Positions 1 through 5,243 of a stretch of DNA of 5,366 nt are shown piece after piece (the first letter of the stretch is position 1; the number at the start of each line of letters is the position of its first letter). The DNA is taken from positions 1 to 5,366 of the forward strand of contig SKMI01000224.1 in NCBI GenBank assembly GCA_007121115.1. The letters run 5' to 3'. The translations under genes were made by a program, and so were the position numbers. A model generated the notes under the pieces. It saw only the letters and a program-made list of their open reading frames with translations, had not been told where the DNA came from and ran no database searches. This stretch comes from Paracoccaceae bacterium (lineage in GTDB: Bacteria; Pseudomonadota; Alphaproteobacteria; Rhodobacterales; Rhodobacteraceae).

Positions 1-69
1 CGCCACCACGAAGGCCGCGAGCGTGAAGAAGAAATTTCCGAAGGATGGCAGAAGCCCAATAAGATCCAC
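1..69 (-). CDS. rseP: RseP site-2 zinc metalloprotease, N-terminal fragment (cut by window edge)
   Basis: Only the first 23 codons are inside the window. They begin at a GTG 15 bases after the dxr stop and read MDLIGLLPSFGNFFFTLAAF and onward, a short amphipathic start running into a hydrophobic segment. In the RseP/YaeL family the first transmembrane helix carries the HExxH zinc site a few residues further on; here that site lies beyond the edge and cannot be checked. RseP is an inner-membrane protease that cuts anti-sigma factors in envelope stress signalling. The call rests on the N-terminal sequence style and on position: rseP follows dxr in this conserved operon in many proteobacteria. 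The GTG start is supported by a well-placed AGGAG. Confidence 0.8.
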   Translation of the reverse strand, partial: MDLIGLLPSFGNFFFTLAAFVVA

Positions 70-75
70 GCGCTT

Positions 76-80
76 CTCCT
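76..80 (-). promoter_or_regulatory. Shine-Dalgarno of rseP
   Basis: AGGAG on the minus strand, 6 bases before the GTG at 69-67. It lies just after the dxr stop codon (TGA at 87-85), so rseP has its own strong ribosome site and the GTG start is credible. Confidence 0.65.
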
Positions 81-84
81 GATT

Positions 85-1257
85 TCAGCCTGTATGGCGC
101 GCGGCGATGACGCGTGCTGCGCACTCCCGTGCCATTTGGTTCATAGCCTGCACGGTATCAAGGCTTTTCACGGGCTTGGCAAGCTCGGGGCCGCGCGCGA
201 GGTCATTGAGCACCGCTTCGACGGTGGCGGCCATGTCGGCAAAGCCGATCCGGCGGGCGATGAAGTGATCGAGCGCCACCTCCTTGGCGGCGTTGAAGGC
301 GGCGCCTGCGTGGCCGCCGGCCTCCATCACCTCGCGCGCCAGGCGCAGGGCAGGGAATCGGTCAGGGTCCGGTGCCTCGAAATCCAGTTGGCCGATGCGG
401 GCGAGGTCCAGCCGCTCCACCGGCACCGGGCCGCGTTGGGGCCAGTTGAGCGCGTAGCCGATGGCGTGGCGCATGTCGGCCGGGCCGATATGCGCCATCA
501 GCGCGCCGTCGGTGAAGCCCACCAGCGCGTGGATCAGCGATTGCGGGTGGACCAACACCTCGATCTGCGTGGGTGGGATGCCGAAGAATTCATGCGTTTC
601 AATCAATTCCAGCGCCTTGTTGAAAAGCGATGCGCTGTCGATGGTGATCCGCTGGCCCATGGTCCAGCTGGGGTGGTTCATGGCCTCTTCCAGCGTGGCG
701 CGCGCGAGGCGCGAGACCGGCCAGTCCCGGAACGGCCCGCCCGAGGCGGTGATGATCACCCGCTCCACCGCCGCCATATCCTCGCCCACCAGCGCCTGGA
801 ACACGGCGGAGTGTTCGCTGTCCACGGGCAGGATGGTCCCGCCATGGGCGCGGGCAGTTTCCATGACCAGCGGCCCGGCGGTGACGAGCGATTCCTTGTT
901 GGCCAGCGCCAGCGTGGCGCCGCGTTCCAGCGCGCGCAGCCCCGGGGCCAGCCCCGCCGCGCCGACGATGGCCGACATCACCCAATCGGCGGGGCGGTCG
1001 GCGGCCTCGGTCACCGCGGCGGTGTCGGCGGCGGCTTCGATCCCGCTGCCGGCGAGCGCGTTTTTCAGGTCGGTGTAACAGTCATCGAACGCCGTCACGG
1101 CGATTTCGGCCCTGAGCGCGCGCGCCTGCTCGGCCAAGCGCTTGACGTTGCGCCCGCCGGTCAGCGCGACCGTGGCGATATCGTCGCGCCGCCGCAAGAG
1201 GTCGAAGGTGCTCTCGCCAATCGACCCGGTGGCGCCGAAGACCGAAACCCGCCGCAT
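85..1257 (-). CDS. dxr: 1-deoxy-D-xylulose 5-phosphate reductoisomerase (DXR)
   Basis: DXR converts 1-deoxy-D-xylulose 5-phosphate to 2-C-methyl-D-erythritol 4-phosphate with NADPH and a divalent metal, the first committed step of the cytosolic MEP isoprenoid pathway. The protein is 390 aa from the preferred ATG (E. coli about 398 aa) and appears complete. The NADPH-binding Rossmann motif GATGSIG is at residues 8-14 and LANKESLV at 118-125. The metal site aligns as D146 and E148 (PVDSEHSAVFQ) and E217 (NKALELIE). The substrate-binding segments SGGPF (172-176), HPSWTMGQ (195-202) and HPQSLIH (237-243) are present, so the enzyme should be active. A longer frame from TTG at 1278 adds seven residues and would overlap cdsA by 11 bp. 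The ATG at 1257 is preferred because it has GAGGG seven bases upstream and starts the conserved MRRVSVFG sequence. It lies 10 bp after cdsA and 15 bp before rseP, within the operon. Confidence 0.97.
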   Translation of the reverse strand: MRRVSVFGATGSIGESTFDLLRRRDDIATVALTGGRNVKRLAEQARALRAEIAVTAFDDCYTDLKNALAGSGIEAAADTAAVTEAADRPADWVMSAIVGAAGLAPGLRALERGATLALANKESLVTAGPLVMETARAHGGTILPVDSEHSAVFQALVGEDMAAVERVIITASGGPFRDWPVSRLARATLEEAMNHPSWTMGQRITIDSASLFNKALELIETHEFFGIPPTQIEVLVHPQSLIHALVGFTDGALMAHIGPADMRHAIGYALNWPQRGPVPVERLDLARIGQLDFEAPDPDRFPALRLAREVMEAGGHAGAAFNAAKEVALDHFIARRIGFADMAATVEAVLNDLARGPELAKPVKSLDTVQAMNQMARECAARVIAARHTG

Positions 1258-1264
1258 CCCCGTT

Positions 1265-1269
1265 CCCTC
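1265..1269 (-). promoter_or_regulatory. Shine-Dalgarno deciding the dxr start
   Basis: GAGGG on the minus strand, 7 bases before the ATG at 1257-1255. It shares bases with the cdsA stop codon (TGA at 1270-1268), which suggests that ribosomes ending cdsA assist dxr initiation. It argues against the upstream in-frame TTG at 1278. Confidence 0.6.
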
Positions 1270-2071
1270 AGCCGACAATCATGCCTCCGATCACGCCGGT
1301 TTCGTTCAGGATCAGGAACATGGCCGCTGCGGCGATCATCGCATCGAAACGGTCCAGCACGCCGCCATGGCCGGGGATCAGGTTGGAGCTGTCCTTGATC
1401 CCCGCGCGGCGTTTCAGCGCGCTTTCGGCGATATCCCCCGCCTGACCGGCCATGCACAGCAGGAGCGAGGCCACCAGCAGCCCCGGCCCGGTGCCCAGCA
1501 CGCCCATCATGGCCCAGCCGACCGCCAGCGCCAGCACCCAGCCCGCCACCGTGCCGGACCATGTCTTCTTGGGGCTGACCCGGGGCCAGAGCTTTGGCCC
1601 GCCGATCATGCGGCCCGCGAAGTAGCCGCCCACGTCCGAGGCGATGACCACCAACACCAGCCACAGCACCCATTCCCAGCCGAAGGCCCCGCGCATGAGC
1701 AACAGCGCCGCCCCCGCCAGCAGGATCAGCGCCAGATAGGCGGCGTGAATGCCGCGCACCGGCGCGGGCATCCGCCAGGCCAGCAGCGCCACGGCCAGCG
1801 CCAGCGCGCCCAGCAGCCACAGCCCGGCAAGCTGGACATGGAACACCGTCAGCGCCACCGCGGCGCTGAAACCCGCCGCCTCGGCCCGGCCGAAGGGCGC
1901 GTCGGGGTCATGCATCCGTGCCAGTTCCCAGACCATCGCGCCCACGAGCGCCGCAACCAGAGCCAGGAACACCACGCCCCCGGCCCAGACCGCGCCGATG
2001 CCCACCACCACCATCACCGCCGCCGACAGCACGCGCGGCATCAGGTCGTCCCAGCGGGCGGCCTGGGTCAC
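1268..2071 (-). CDS. cdsA: Phosphatidate cytidylyltransferase (CDP-diglyceride synthase)
   Basis: This inner-membrane enzyme makes CDP-diacylglycerol from phosphatidic acid and CTP, the branch point for all phospholipids. It is 267 aa from GTG 2071, a normal length for the family. The C-terminal family signature is intact at residues 217-243: SALKRRAGIKD, then a stretch ending PGHGGVLDRFD. Upstream are D146 in SDVGGYFAGR and the SPKKTW segment from residue 166. Hydrophobic stretches at roughly 16-49, 65-99, 108-126, 132-153, 176-213 and 245-267 fit a multi-pass membrane protein. The GTG forms a GTGA overlap with the uppS stop, implying translational coupling. The alternative ATG at 2041 would drop ten residues (VTQAARWDDL), including an RW-DL-PR start that I recall as usual in Rhodobacterales CdsA, so GTG is preferred. 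The glutamate common after SPKKTW is serine here. Confidence 0.95.
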   Translation of the reverse strand: MTQAARWDDLMPRVLSAAVMVVVGIGAVWAGGVVFLALVAALVGAMVWELARMHDPDAPFGRAEAAGFSAAVALTVFHVQLAGLWLLGALALAVALLAWRMPAPVRGIHAAYLALILLAGAALLLMRGAFGWEWVLWLVLVVIASDVGGYFAGRMIGGPKLWPRVSPKKTWSGTVAGWVLALAVGWAMMGVLGTGPGLLVASLLLCMAGQAGDIAESALKRRAGIKDSSNLIPGHGGVLDRFDAMIAAAAMFLILNETGVIGGMIVG

Positions 2072-2805
2072 TGTGCCACGCCCCCGAAGCGGCGTTCGCG
2101 CAGCTTGAAGCGGTCCAGGATCGCGGCCATGTGCGCGGGCGTGAAATCCGGCCAGAGCGTGTCGGTGAATTCGTATTCGGAATAGGCACCCTGCCACGGC
2201 AGGAAATTCGACACCCGGGTTTCGCCCGAGGTCCGCACGATCAGGTCCGGGTCGGGCGCGTGCCAGGTGTCCAGCGCGGCACTGAACCGGCTTTCGTCGA
2301 TTTCCGCCGGGTCCAACGCGCCTGCCGCCGCTTCGGCGGCCAGCGCGCGGGCGGCGCGCAGGATCTCGTCGCGCCCGCCATAATTCACCGCGACATTCAG
2401 GAACAGCCGGTCATTGCGGGCGGTCTGGGTTTCGATCCACTGCATGAGCGACTGCAGCTTCGGATCCAGCGGGCTGCGGTCGCCGATGAAGCGCAGTCGC
2501 GCGCCCTCTTCCTTCAACCGCGCCGCCTCGCGCCGGATATAGCGGCCGAGCATGGCCATCAGGCCCAGAACCTCTTCGGTCGAACGCTTCCAGTTCTCGG
2601 TCGAGAACGCGTAAAGCGTCAGGTGCCGGATCCCGAGGTCCGGGGAGGCCGAGACCAATTCGCGCACGCGCTCCGCGCCCTTGCGGTGTCCCACCAGCCG
2701 CGGCCAGCCACGTTGGGTGGCCCACCGGCCATTGCCATCCATGATGACGGCGACATGCAGACCGGGCGCGAGCGGGGGGCGATTCGTGGGATTAGGCAAC
2801 AACAA
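2068..2805 (-). CDS. uppS: Undecaprenyl diphosphate synthase (cis-prenyltransferase)
   Basis: UppS condenses farnesyl diphosphate with eight isopentenyl diphosphates to give the C55 lipid carrier used for peptidoglycan and surface polysaccharides. The protein is about 245 aa, typical of the family. The first conserved block VAVIMDGNGRWA holds the catalytic Asp (residue 23 from this start), followed by RG and GH of the diphosphate-binding region. The family signature runs from DLIVRTSGETR through SNFLPWQ (residues 187-205), with the conserved Glu in AYSEYEFTD just after it. All expected residues are present. The start is uncertain because no ATG precedes the conserved region. TTG at 2805 is chosen because GGAAGGA lies six bases upstream. 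TTG at 2820 (250 aa) has no clear Shine-Dalgarno, and the TTG codons at 2802 and 2799 are other options. The gene is about 40 bp after frr and overlaps cdsA by 4 bp. Confidence 0.94.
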   Translation of the reverse strand: MLLPNPTNRPPLAPGLHVAVIMDGNGRWATQRGWPRLVGHRKGAERVRELVSASPDLGIRHLTLYAFSTENWKRSTEEVLGLMAMLGRYIRREAARLKEEGARLRFIGDRSPLDPKLQSLMQWIETQTARNDRLFLNVAVNYGGRDEILRAARALAAEAAAGALDPAEIDESRFSAALDTWHAPDPDLIVRTSGETRVSNFLPWQGAYSEYEFTDTLWPDFTPAHMAAILDRFKLRERRFGGVAQ

Positions 2806-2811
2806 AACCAG

Positions 2812-2818
2812 TCCTTCC
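2812..2818 (-). promoter_or_regulatory. Shine-Dalgarno favouring TTG 2805 for uppS
   Basis: GGAAGGA on the minus strand with six bases (CTGGTT) before a run of three TTG codons at 2805-2797. It is the only good ribosome site between the frr stop and the conserved UppS region. It would lie inside the coding region if the TTG at 2820 were the start. Confidence 0.5.
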
Positions 2819-2846
2819 AAATTCCGACCGGCCGCAATGGGACCGG

Positions 2847-3410
2847 TCAGACCTTCATGATCTCTTCCTGCTTGGTCTCCAGCGCCTTGTCGACGGCGCC
2901 GATGAAGCGGTCGGTCAGGGACTGGATCTCGTCGGACCAGAGCTTCTGCTCGTCCTCGCTCATCCCCGCGGCCTTGGCCTTCTTGATCTGGTCCATGCCG
3001 TCGCGGCGGACGTTGCGAATGGCGACCCGGGCGCTTTCGGCGTATTGCGCGGCGACCTTGGTCAGTTCGCGGCGGCGTTCCTCGTTCAACTCGGGGATCG
3101 GCAGCATGATGATGGTGCCGTTGAGCTGCGGATTGATGCCAAGGCCCGATTCGCGGATCGCCTTTTCCACCTTGCCGACCAGTGACTTGTCCCAGACATT
3201 GACGGTGACCATGCGCGGTTCGGGCACGTTGATGGTGCCCACCTGGTTGATGGGCGTGGGCTGGCCGTAAGCCTCGACCATCACCGGCTCCAGCATCGAG
3301 GCCGAGGCGCGGCCCGTGCGCAGCGAGCCGAATTCGCTGCGCAGCGAAGCCATGGCGCCGTCCATGCGGCGTTCAAGATCGTCGATGTCGATTTCCAGTT
3401 CGTCGGACAT
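2847..3410 (-). CDS. frr: Ribosome recycling factor (RRF)
   Basis: RRF works with EF-G to split the post-termination ribosome so that subunits can be reused; it is cytosolic and essential in bacteria. The protein is 187 aa against 185 in E. coli. Family segments are in order: LRTGRAS at 30-36 in the first long helix, AYGQPTPINQ at 47-56 opening the beta domain, then RRRELTK at 112-118 and the basic helix ARVAIRNVRRD at 127-137, where R132 matches the conserved RRF arginine. Strongly charged flanking helices fit the three-helix domain I. The ATG start leads into a normal N terminus; upstream is AGGAAAAGAG, a usable but loosely spaced ribosome site. frr is the first gene of the minus-strand operon here. 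The usual upstream neighbour pyrH is not in the 191 bp before it, where a ThiE-like gene stands instead. Confidence 0.98.
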   Translation of the reverse strand: MSDELEIDIDDLERRMDGAMASLRSEFGSLRTGRASASMLEPVMVEAYGQPTPINQVGTINVPEPRMVTVNVWDKSLVGKVEKAIRESGLGINPQLNGTIIMLPIPELNEERRRELTKVAAQYAESARVAIRNVRRDGMDQIKKAKAAGMSEDEQKLWSDEIQSLTDRFIGAVDKALETKQEEIMKV

Positions 3411-3500
3411 GGTGTGATGCTCTTTTCCTGCTCTTCGGCTTGCCGGCGGCCCTGGCGCGCGCCGGATGCGGGCTTCATGTCTGGACCCGGTTTCAGCGCC

Positions 3501-3506
3501 TTATAG
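3501..3506 (-). promoter_or_regulatory. Possible -10 box of a promoter for the frr operon
   Basis: CTATAA on the minus strand in the 191-bp gap before frr, about 90 bases upstream of its ATG. It is one of the most AT-rich hexamers in an otherwise GC-rich gap. No good -35 box lies 16-18 bases upstream; a TTGATC at 3536-3531 is 24 bases away, too far for a standard sigma-70 promoter. The gap with a likely separate transcription unit upstream makes some promoter here probable, but this exact placement is tentative. Confidence 0.3.
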
Positions 3507-3550
3507 CCCAAACCGGCGCCCGACGGTATAGATCAAGATGCGCCATGATG

Positions 3551-3570
3551 AAAACAGGCGCCGCGCTGTT
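3551..3570 (-). terminator. Weak terminator-like hairpin after the ThiE-like gene
   Basis: On the minus strand AACAGCG and CGcCTGTT can pair (seven base pairs with one bulged C, three-base loop), and the right arm runs into TTTTC. It lies about 30 bases after the stop of the ThiE-like gene. The stem is short and the T tract is only four bases and partly in the stem, so this is a suggestion only. Confidence 0.25.
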
Positions 3571-3601
3571 GCAGTTTGGGACACCTGACCCTTCGGGGCG
3601 G

Positions 3602-4255
3602 TCATCCAAGCCGCTCGACCAGCCGCGCCAGCGCCCCCACCGGGTCCGGGCTGTCCCAGACCTCGGCCCCGAAGGCAAAGAAATCGCTAACCGGGGCGAG
3701 GCGCTCCACCACTTCCGGGCTGAGCGCGCCCTCGGCCACCACCGGCAGTTCGATCATCTGCGACCACCACTCGAACAACTCGAACGGGGCCACCTCGCCG
3801 GCGCCCAGCCCCGCCGCGCCCGCCGGGCCGAAGGCGATGTAATCCGCGCCCGCTTCGCCCGCGCTCATGCCGTCATGGCGCGAGGCACCGCAGAAGGCGC
3901 CGATGATGGTGTCCGGACCCAGATCGGCGCGCAGCTTGCGAAGCCCGCGCCCGCCATCGGGCAGGTGCACGCCATCGAGCCCAAGCCGTTCGACCATGGG
4001 CACATGGCGATCGATCACCAGCGCGACGTCGCGGGCATGGGCGGTCTCGCGCAGGGCATCGGCCATGCGCGCGATCCGGTCGCCGTCTTGCGTGGTGGTC
4101 ATCAGCCGCAGGCACGCCACCGGCTGCGCGTCCAGCACGCGCGCCAGCAGGTCGGGGAAGGTCGCGGGGTCCGGGTCCGGGGGGCTGATCAGATAGACCT
4201 GCGGGCGATCGGACGCAGGGGGCGACGCATGGCTCTCGGGGTCGGGGGCGGTCAT
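3602..4255 (-). CDS. ThiE/TenI-fold protein, degenerate thiamine-phosphate-synthase-like
   Basis: This 217-aa protein resembles the thiamine-phosphate synthase/TenI (TMP-TENI) barrel family in length and pattern: VALVIDRH (77-84) at the strand that normally carries the ND pair, LDGVHL (93-98), TIIGAFCGASRHDG (116-129), GADYIAFGP (136-144) and LPVVAEGALSPE (170-181). True ThiE joins HMP-PP and thiazole phosphate to make thiamine phosphate. Several ThiE residues are missing: the basic lysine of the early Q-x-R-x-K strand (LRLMTT here), the Asn before D82 (Ile), the GQ after GVHL (PD), the T-x-T-K pyrophosphate loop (replaced by AGAAG after GP), and the late V-S pair (FG at 195-196). Catalysis as ThiE is therefore doubtful. 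The N-terminal 17 residues look disordered. Automatic annotation would probably say thiamine phosphate synthase; no other thi gene is nearby. The start ATG has GAGG six bases upstream. The gene diverges from trmJ. Confidence 0.75.
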   Translation of the reverse strand: MTAPDPESHASPPASDRPQVYLISPPDPDPATFPDLLARVLDAQPVACLRLMTTTQDGDRIARMADALRETAHARDVALVIDRHVPMVERLGLDGVHLPDGGRGLRKLRADLGPDTIIGAFCGASRHDGMSAGEAGADYIAFGPAGAAGLGAGEVAPFELFEWWSQMIELPVVAEGALSPEVVERLAPVSDFFAFGAEVWDSPDPVGALARLVERLG

Positions 4256-4284
4256 GGGGTGCCTCGCTGGCGGTCACATCCGCG

Positions 4285-4313
4285 TCATAGCGAAGCGCCT
4301 GCGATGGGGCAAG
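4285..4313 (-). promoter_or_regulatory. Candidate promoter of the ThiE-like gene
   Basis: On the minus strand CTTGCC (4313-4308) is followed after 17 bases by CTATGA (4290-4285), a good sigma-70-type layout for an alphaproteobacterium. It would start transcription about 20 bases before the ATG at 4255. It sits in the 123-bp divergent gap shared with trmJ. Confidence 0.4.
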
Positions 4314-4323
4314 CGGGGCGCGG

Positions 4324-4351
4324 TTGCGGGGCCCGGGTGGCAGCGCTATGG
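4324..4351 (+). promoter_or_regulatory. Candidate promoter of trmJ
   Basis: TTGCGG (4324-4329), a 16-base spacer and CTATGG (4346-4351) lie upstream of trmJ, giving a predicted transcript start close to 4358, about 20 bases before the ATG. The hexamers are imperfect. The placement mirrors the candidate on the opposite strand, so the two promoters would be back to back. Confidence 0.28.
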
Positions 4352-4378
4352 AGCCGATGATCAGCGCAGGGGACAGCC

Positions 4379-5152
4379 ATGCAAGCGCGTAGCGGCGACA
4401 TCGAAGACAATGCGGCCCTGCCGGTGATGGCGCCGGTGATGGTACTGGTGCGCCCGCAGATGGGCGAGAACATCGGCGCCAGCGCGCGGGCGATGCTGAA
4501 CTTCGGGCTGGACCGGATGCGGCTGGTCGCCCCGCGCGACGGCTGGCCGAACCCGCGCGCGGTGGCCATGGCCTCGGGCGCCAGTCCGGTGCTGGAGCGC
4601 GCGGGCGTCTTCGACGACCTGCCCGCCGCGGTGGCCGATTGCGACTGGGTGCTGGCGACCACGGCGCGGGGGCGGGGGCTGTCGAAACCCGTGCTGACGC
4701 CCGAACGCGCCATGGAGCAGGCGCGCGCGCTGGGCGCGGCGGGCAAGCGGGTGGCGGTGCTGTTCGGCCCCGAGCGCGCCGGGCTGGAGAATGACGACGT
4801 GGCCCGCGCCAATGCCATCGTCACCGTGCCGGTGAACCCGGCGTTCTATTCGCTGAACCTCGCGCAATGCGTGCTGCTGCTGGCTTATGAGTGGGAGCGG
4901 CAGGGGGCGGAGGTGCCGCCCGAGGTCGAGGAACTGGCGGGCACCGATCTGGCCGGGCATGTCGAGGTGACGCGGCTGGGCGATCACGCCGAGGAACGGC
5001 TGGCAGCGGCGGGGTTCTTCTTCCCCGAGGCCAAGGCGGCGGGCATGAAGCGCAACCTGCGCAACATGTGGGCGCGGCTGCGGCTGACGCGGGCGGATGT
5101 GCAGATGCTGCACGGGATGCTGCGCAAGCTCGGGCGTGGTGCGGGTGAGTAA
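4379..5152 (+). CDS. trmJ: TrmJ-type tRNA (cytidine/uridine-2'-O-)-methyltransferase
   Basis: This SPOUT (trefoil-knot, SpoU) methyltransferase uses S-adenosylmethionine to methylate the 2'-OH of a tRNA nucleotide; in E. coli TrmJ acts at position 32 of the anticodon loop. The protein is 257 aa, close to E. coli TrmJ. SPOUT motif 1 is NIGASARAM (31-39) with the conserved Arg at 37; TTARGRG is at 94-100; motif 2 is LFGPERAGL (128-136); motif 3 is the knot segment SLNLAQCVLLLAYE (158-171). A C-terminal helical domain from about residue 185 ends in KRNLRNMWARLRLTRADVQ (224-242), typical of TrmJ rather than TrmH or TrmL. The exact tRNA position is inferred from the family. The ATG start has AGGGGA five bases upstream. 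It is a single plus-strand gene between a divergent ThiE-like gene and convergent eda. Confidence 0.92.
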   Translation: MQARSGDIEDNAALPVMAPVMVLVRPQMGENIGASARAMLNFGLDRMRLVAPRDGWPNPRAVAMASGASPVLERAGVFDDLPAAVADCDWVLATTARGRGLSKPVLTPERAMEQARALGAAGKRVAVLFGPERAGLENDDVARANAIVTVPVNPAFYSLNLAQCVLLLAYEWERQGAEVPPEVEELAGTDLAGHVEVTRLGDHAEERLAAAGFFFPEAKAAGMKRNLRNMWARLRLTRADVQMLHGMLRKLGRGAGE

Positions 5153-5160
5153 CGGGGTAA

Positions 5161-5181
5161 AGGGGGGCCTTCTGCCCCCCT
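5161..5181 (-). terminator. GC hairpin with TTTA tail, likely eda terminator
   Basis: AGGGGGGC and GCCCCCCT form a perfect 8-bp stem with the loop CTTCT. Read on the minus strand, the stem is followed at once by TTTA, so it looks like an intrinsic terminator (short T tract) for eda, whose stop lies about 60 bases upstream. On the plus strand it begins 8 bases after the trmJ stop and may also slow transcription from that side, though no T run follows. Confidence 0.55.
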
Positions 5182-5182
5182 C

Positions 5183-5203
5183 GCCAGCCCCGGTGGGGCT
5201 GGC
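5183..5203 (+). terminator. Second GC hairpin in the convergent gap
   Basis: GCCAGCCCC and GGGGCTGGC form a perfect 9-bp stem with a three-base loop (GGT). It lies one base after the first hairpin. No T tract follows directly on the plus strand (TCACCCCCC comes first, with ATATTTCT about 15 bases on), so it is not a textbook intrinsic terminator, but two very stable stems in tandem between convergent genes probably block read-through both ways. Confidence 0.45.
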
Positions 5204-5206
5204 TCA

Positions 5207-5238
5207 CCCCCCGAGGATATTTCTGCACAGATGATGGG
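5207..5238 (+). repeat. CCCCCCGAGGATATTT...CAGATGATGGG motif, possible dispersed Rhodobacterales intergenic element
   Basis: After the two hairpins comes CCCCCCGAGGATATTT, then CTGCA and CAGATGATGGG. I recall very similar C-run/GAGTATTT/CAGATGAA strings between genes of many Rhodobacteraceae genomes, often after GC hairpins as here. Only one copy is in the window, so the repeat status is from memory and not shown by this sequence. It is clearly richer in A/T than its surroundings. Confidence 0.35.
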
Positions 5239-5243
5239 AGCGG

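Noticed and set aside
1258..1278. TTG start giving a 397-aa Dxr
   Set aside because: The ATG at 1257 has a better ribosome site and matches the conserved N terminus, so the seven extra residues are probably untranslated.
94..1398. Long plus-strand open frame (434 codons) opposite dxr
   Set aside because: It lies antisense to the fully convincing dxr, its product is His/Arg/Gly-rich with no family pattern, and such mirror frames are expected in high-GC DNA.
1142..2185. Plus-strand open frame rich in His, Gln and Arg opposite cdsA
   Set aside because: It is antisense to cdsA, and its composition comes from the GC-rich codons of the real gene read backwards.
2826..2848. Hairpin GACCGG/CCGGTC at the frr-uppS junction
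   Set aside because: The stem is only six base pairs with an 11-base loop and no T tract; a terminator inside this conserved operon is unlikely.
1918..3270. Plus-strand 450-codon open frame opposite uppS and frr
   Set aside because: It spans two well-supported genes on the other strand. Its proline-rich start and composition shifts follow the underlying genes.
3440..4360. Plus-strand open frame opposite the ThiE-like gene
   Set aside because: Antisense shadow; low-complexity Arg/Ala/Gly/His product with no recognisable domain. The minus-strand frame has a clear family pattern and ribosome site.
4361..5113. Minus-strand frames opposite trmJ
   Set aside because: They overlap a complete TrmJ with all SPOUT motifs and show no family pattern of their own.
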